DNA of 5,716 nt, taken from assembly GCA_945869935.1 (NCBI GenBank), contig CAMBSA010000147.1, positions 1 to 5,716 on the forward strand, given 5' to 3'. This stretch comes from Bordetella parapertussis. Its GTDB lineage: Bacteria > Pseudomonadota > Gammaproteobacteria > Burkholderiales > SG8-39. Below are positions 5,012 to 5,716 of the stretch, in pieces. Every line of letters begins with the position of its first letter. Positions within the stretch are counted from its first letter, which is position 1. The notes below the pieces were generated by a model that searched no databases, was not told the DNA's origin, and was given only the letters and a program-made list of their open reading frames with translations. Both the position numbers and the translations under genes were made by a program.

Positions 5012-5716
5012 ATGGCATCGGAGACTCCGGGCAAGCAGGCAATGGCGTGGACCGGCTCGATCGGCACCCCCCTTTCGCAAGGCGCGGAGTGGACCTTCGA
5101 GTTGATCGATCGCTATGACGTGGCGATCCGGGACATCGCCGTCAACGAATTCGGGCTCGATTGCTATCCCAACCAGATCGAGATCATCAACTCCGAACAG
5201 ATGCTGGACGCCTATGCGTCGACCGGGCTGCCGATCGGCTATCCACACTGGAGCCACGGCAAGGAGTTCATTCGCAACGAGCAGGCCTACAAGAAGGGGG
5301 CTCGCGGCCTCGCCTACGAGATTGTAATCAACTCAAATCCGTGCATCTCCTACCTGATGGAGGAGAACACCATGGCGCTGCAGGCGCTGGTGATCGCGCA
5401 CGCCTGCTACGGCCACAACTCGTTCTTCAAGGGCAACTACCTGTTCCGGCAATGGACCAACGCCGACGCAATCATCGACTACATGGTCTTCGCGCGCAAT
5501 TTCGTCCTGCAATGCGAACAACGCCACGGACTGGCCGCAGTGGAAGAAGTGCTGGACTCGTGCCACGCCCTGATGGACTACGGCGTCAGTCGCTACGACC
5601 ATCCGAAGCCGCTGTCAGCCGAGACCGAGGCGCGGCGCGTGCAGGAACGCGAAGAATATGCGCGACAGCGGTACGAAGAAATCTGGCGCACCCTGCCGGT
5701 GAAACCGGAAGCCAAG
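5012..5716 (+). CDS. spoVR: SpoVR family protein (YcgB-like), N-terminal 235 residues, cut by window edge
   Basis: The frame is open for exactly 235 codons to the window edge. It matches E. coli YcgB and Bacillus SpoVR in conserved blocks: YPNQIEIINSEQM (52-64), YPHWSHGK (77-84), YEIVINSNPCISYLMEEN (102-119), HACYGHNSFFK (130-140) and LDSCHALMDYGVSRY (181-195). The family is about 500 residues, so just over half is missing on the right. SpoVR was named from a spore-cortex defect in Bacillus subtilis, yet it is common in non-sporulating bacteria, where it co-occurs with prkA and yeaH; the molecular function is unknown. Invariant histidines (79, 130, 135) and Cys111 and Cys132 could suit metal binding, which is my inference. 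No signal peptide is seen. The start is fixed by the ribosome binding site; the 24 residues before EWTFELID are the variable N-terminal tail. Confidence 0.95.
   Translation, partial: MASETPGKQAMAWTGSIGTPLSQGAEWTFELIDRYDVAIRDIAVNEFGLDCYPNQIEIINSEQMLDAYASTGLPIGYPHWSHGKEFIRNEQAYKKGARGLAYEIVINSNPCISYLMEENTMALQALVIAHACYGHNSFFKGNYLFRQWTNADAIIDYMVFARNFVLQCEQRHGLAAVEEVLDSCHALMDYGVSRYDHPKPLSAETEARRVQEREEYARQRYEEIWRTLPVKPEAK

Overview
The window is G+C-rich bacterial DNA that reads as a proteobacterial chromosome segment, most likely beta- or gammaproteobacterial. This rests on close residue-level resemblance, from memory, of three proteins to Escherichia coli YeaG (PrkA), YeaH and YcgB (SpoVR family), on strong Shine-Dalgarno sites before three of the four genes, and on GC-ending codons. 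No species can be named, and no mobile element, tRNA, rRNA or CRISPR array is visible.

Layout. Bases 1-1007 on the minus strand hold the N-terminal 335 residues of an AMP-forming acyl-CoA synthetase, cut by the left edge just before its second signature motif. Bases 1008-1743 are a long divergent intergenic region without a credible gene but with many perfect inverted repeats. Bases 1744-5716 on the plus strand hold three co-directional genes: prkA (yeaG, complete, 640 aa), an 87-bp gap with a strong hairpin, yeaH (DUF444, complete, 418 aa), and spoVR (ycgB, first 235 aa, cut by the right edge). yeaH and spoVR are separated by one base.

How the genes fit together. prkA-yeaH-spoVR is a widely conserved stress/stationary-phase gene set: an AAA+ ATPase with a kinase-like C-terminal domain, a protein with a von Willebrand A-like metal site, and a SpoVR-family protein. 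Their joint biochemical role is still poorly defined, so this is the system of most interest here. An AAA+ ATPase beside a MIDAS-type protein recalls the MoxR/VWA pairing; that parallel is inference. The divergent acyl-CoA synthetase is probably a separate transcription unit.

The most unusual non-coding features are an 8-bp inverted repeat overlapping a sigma-S-like -10 element upstream of prkA, a pair of mutually exclusive hairpins sharing one arm further upstream, and a hairpin that begins in the last base of the prkA stop codon.
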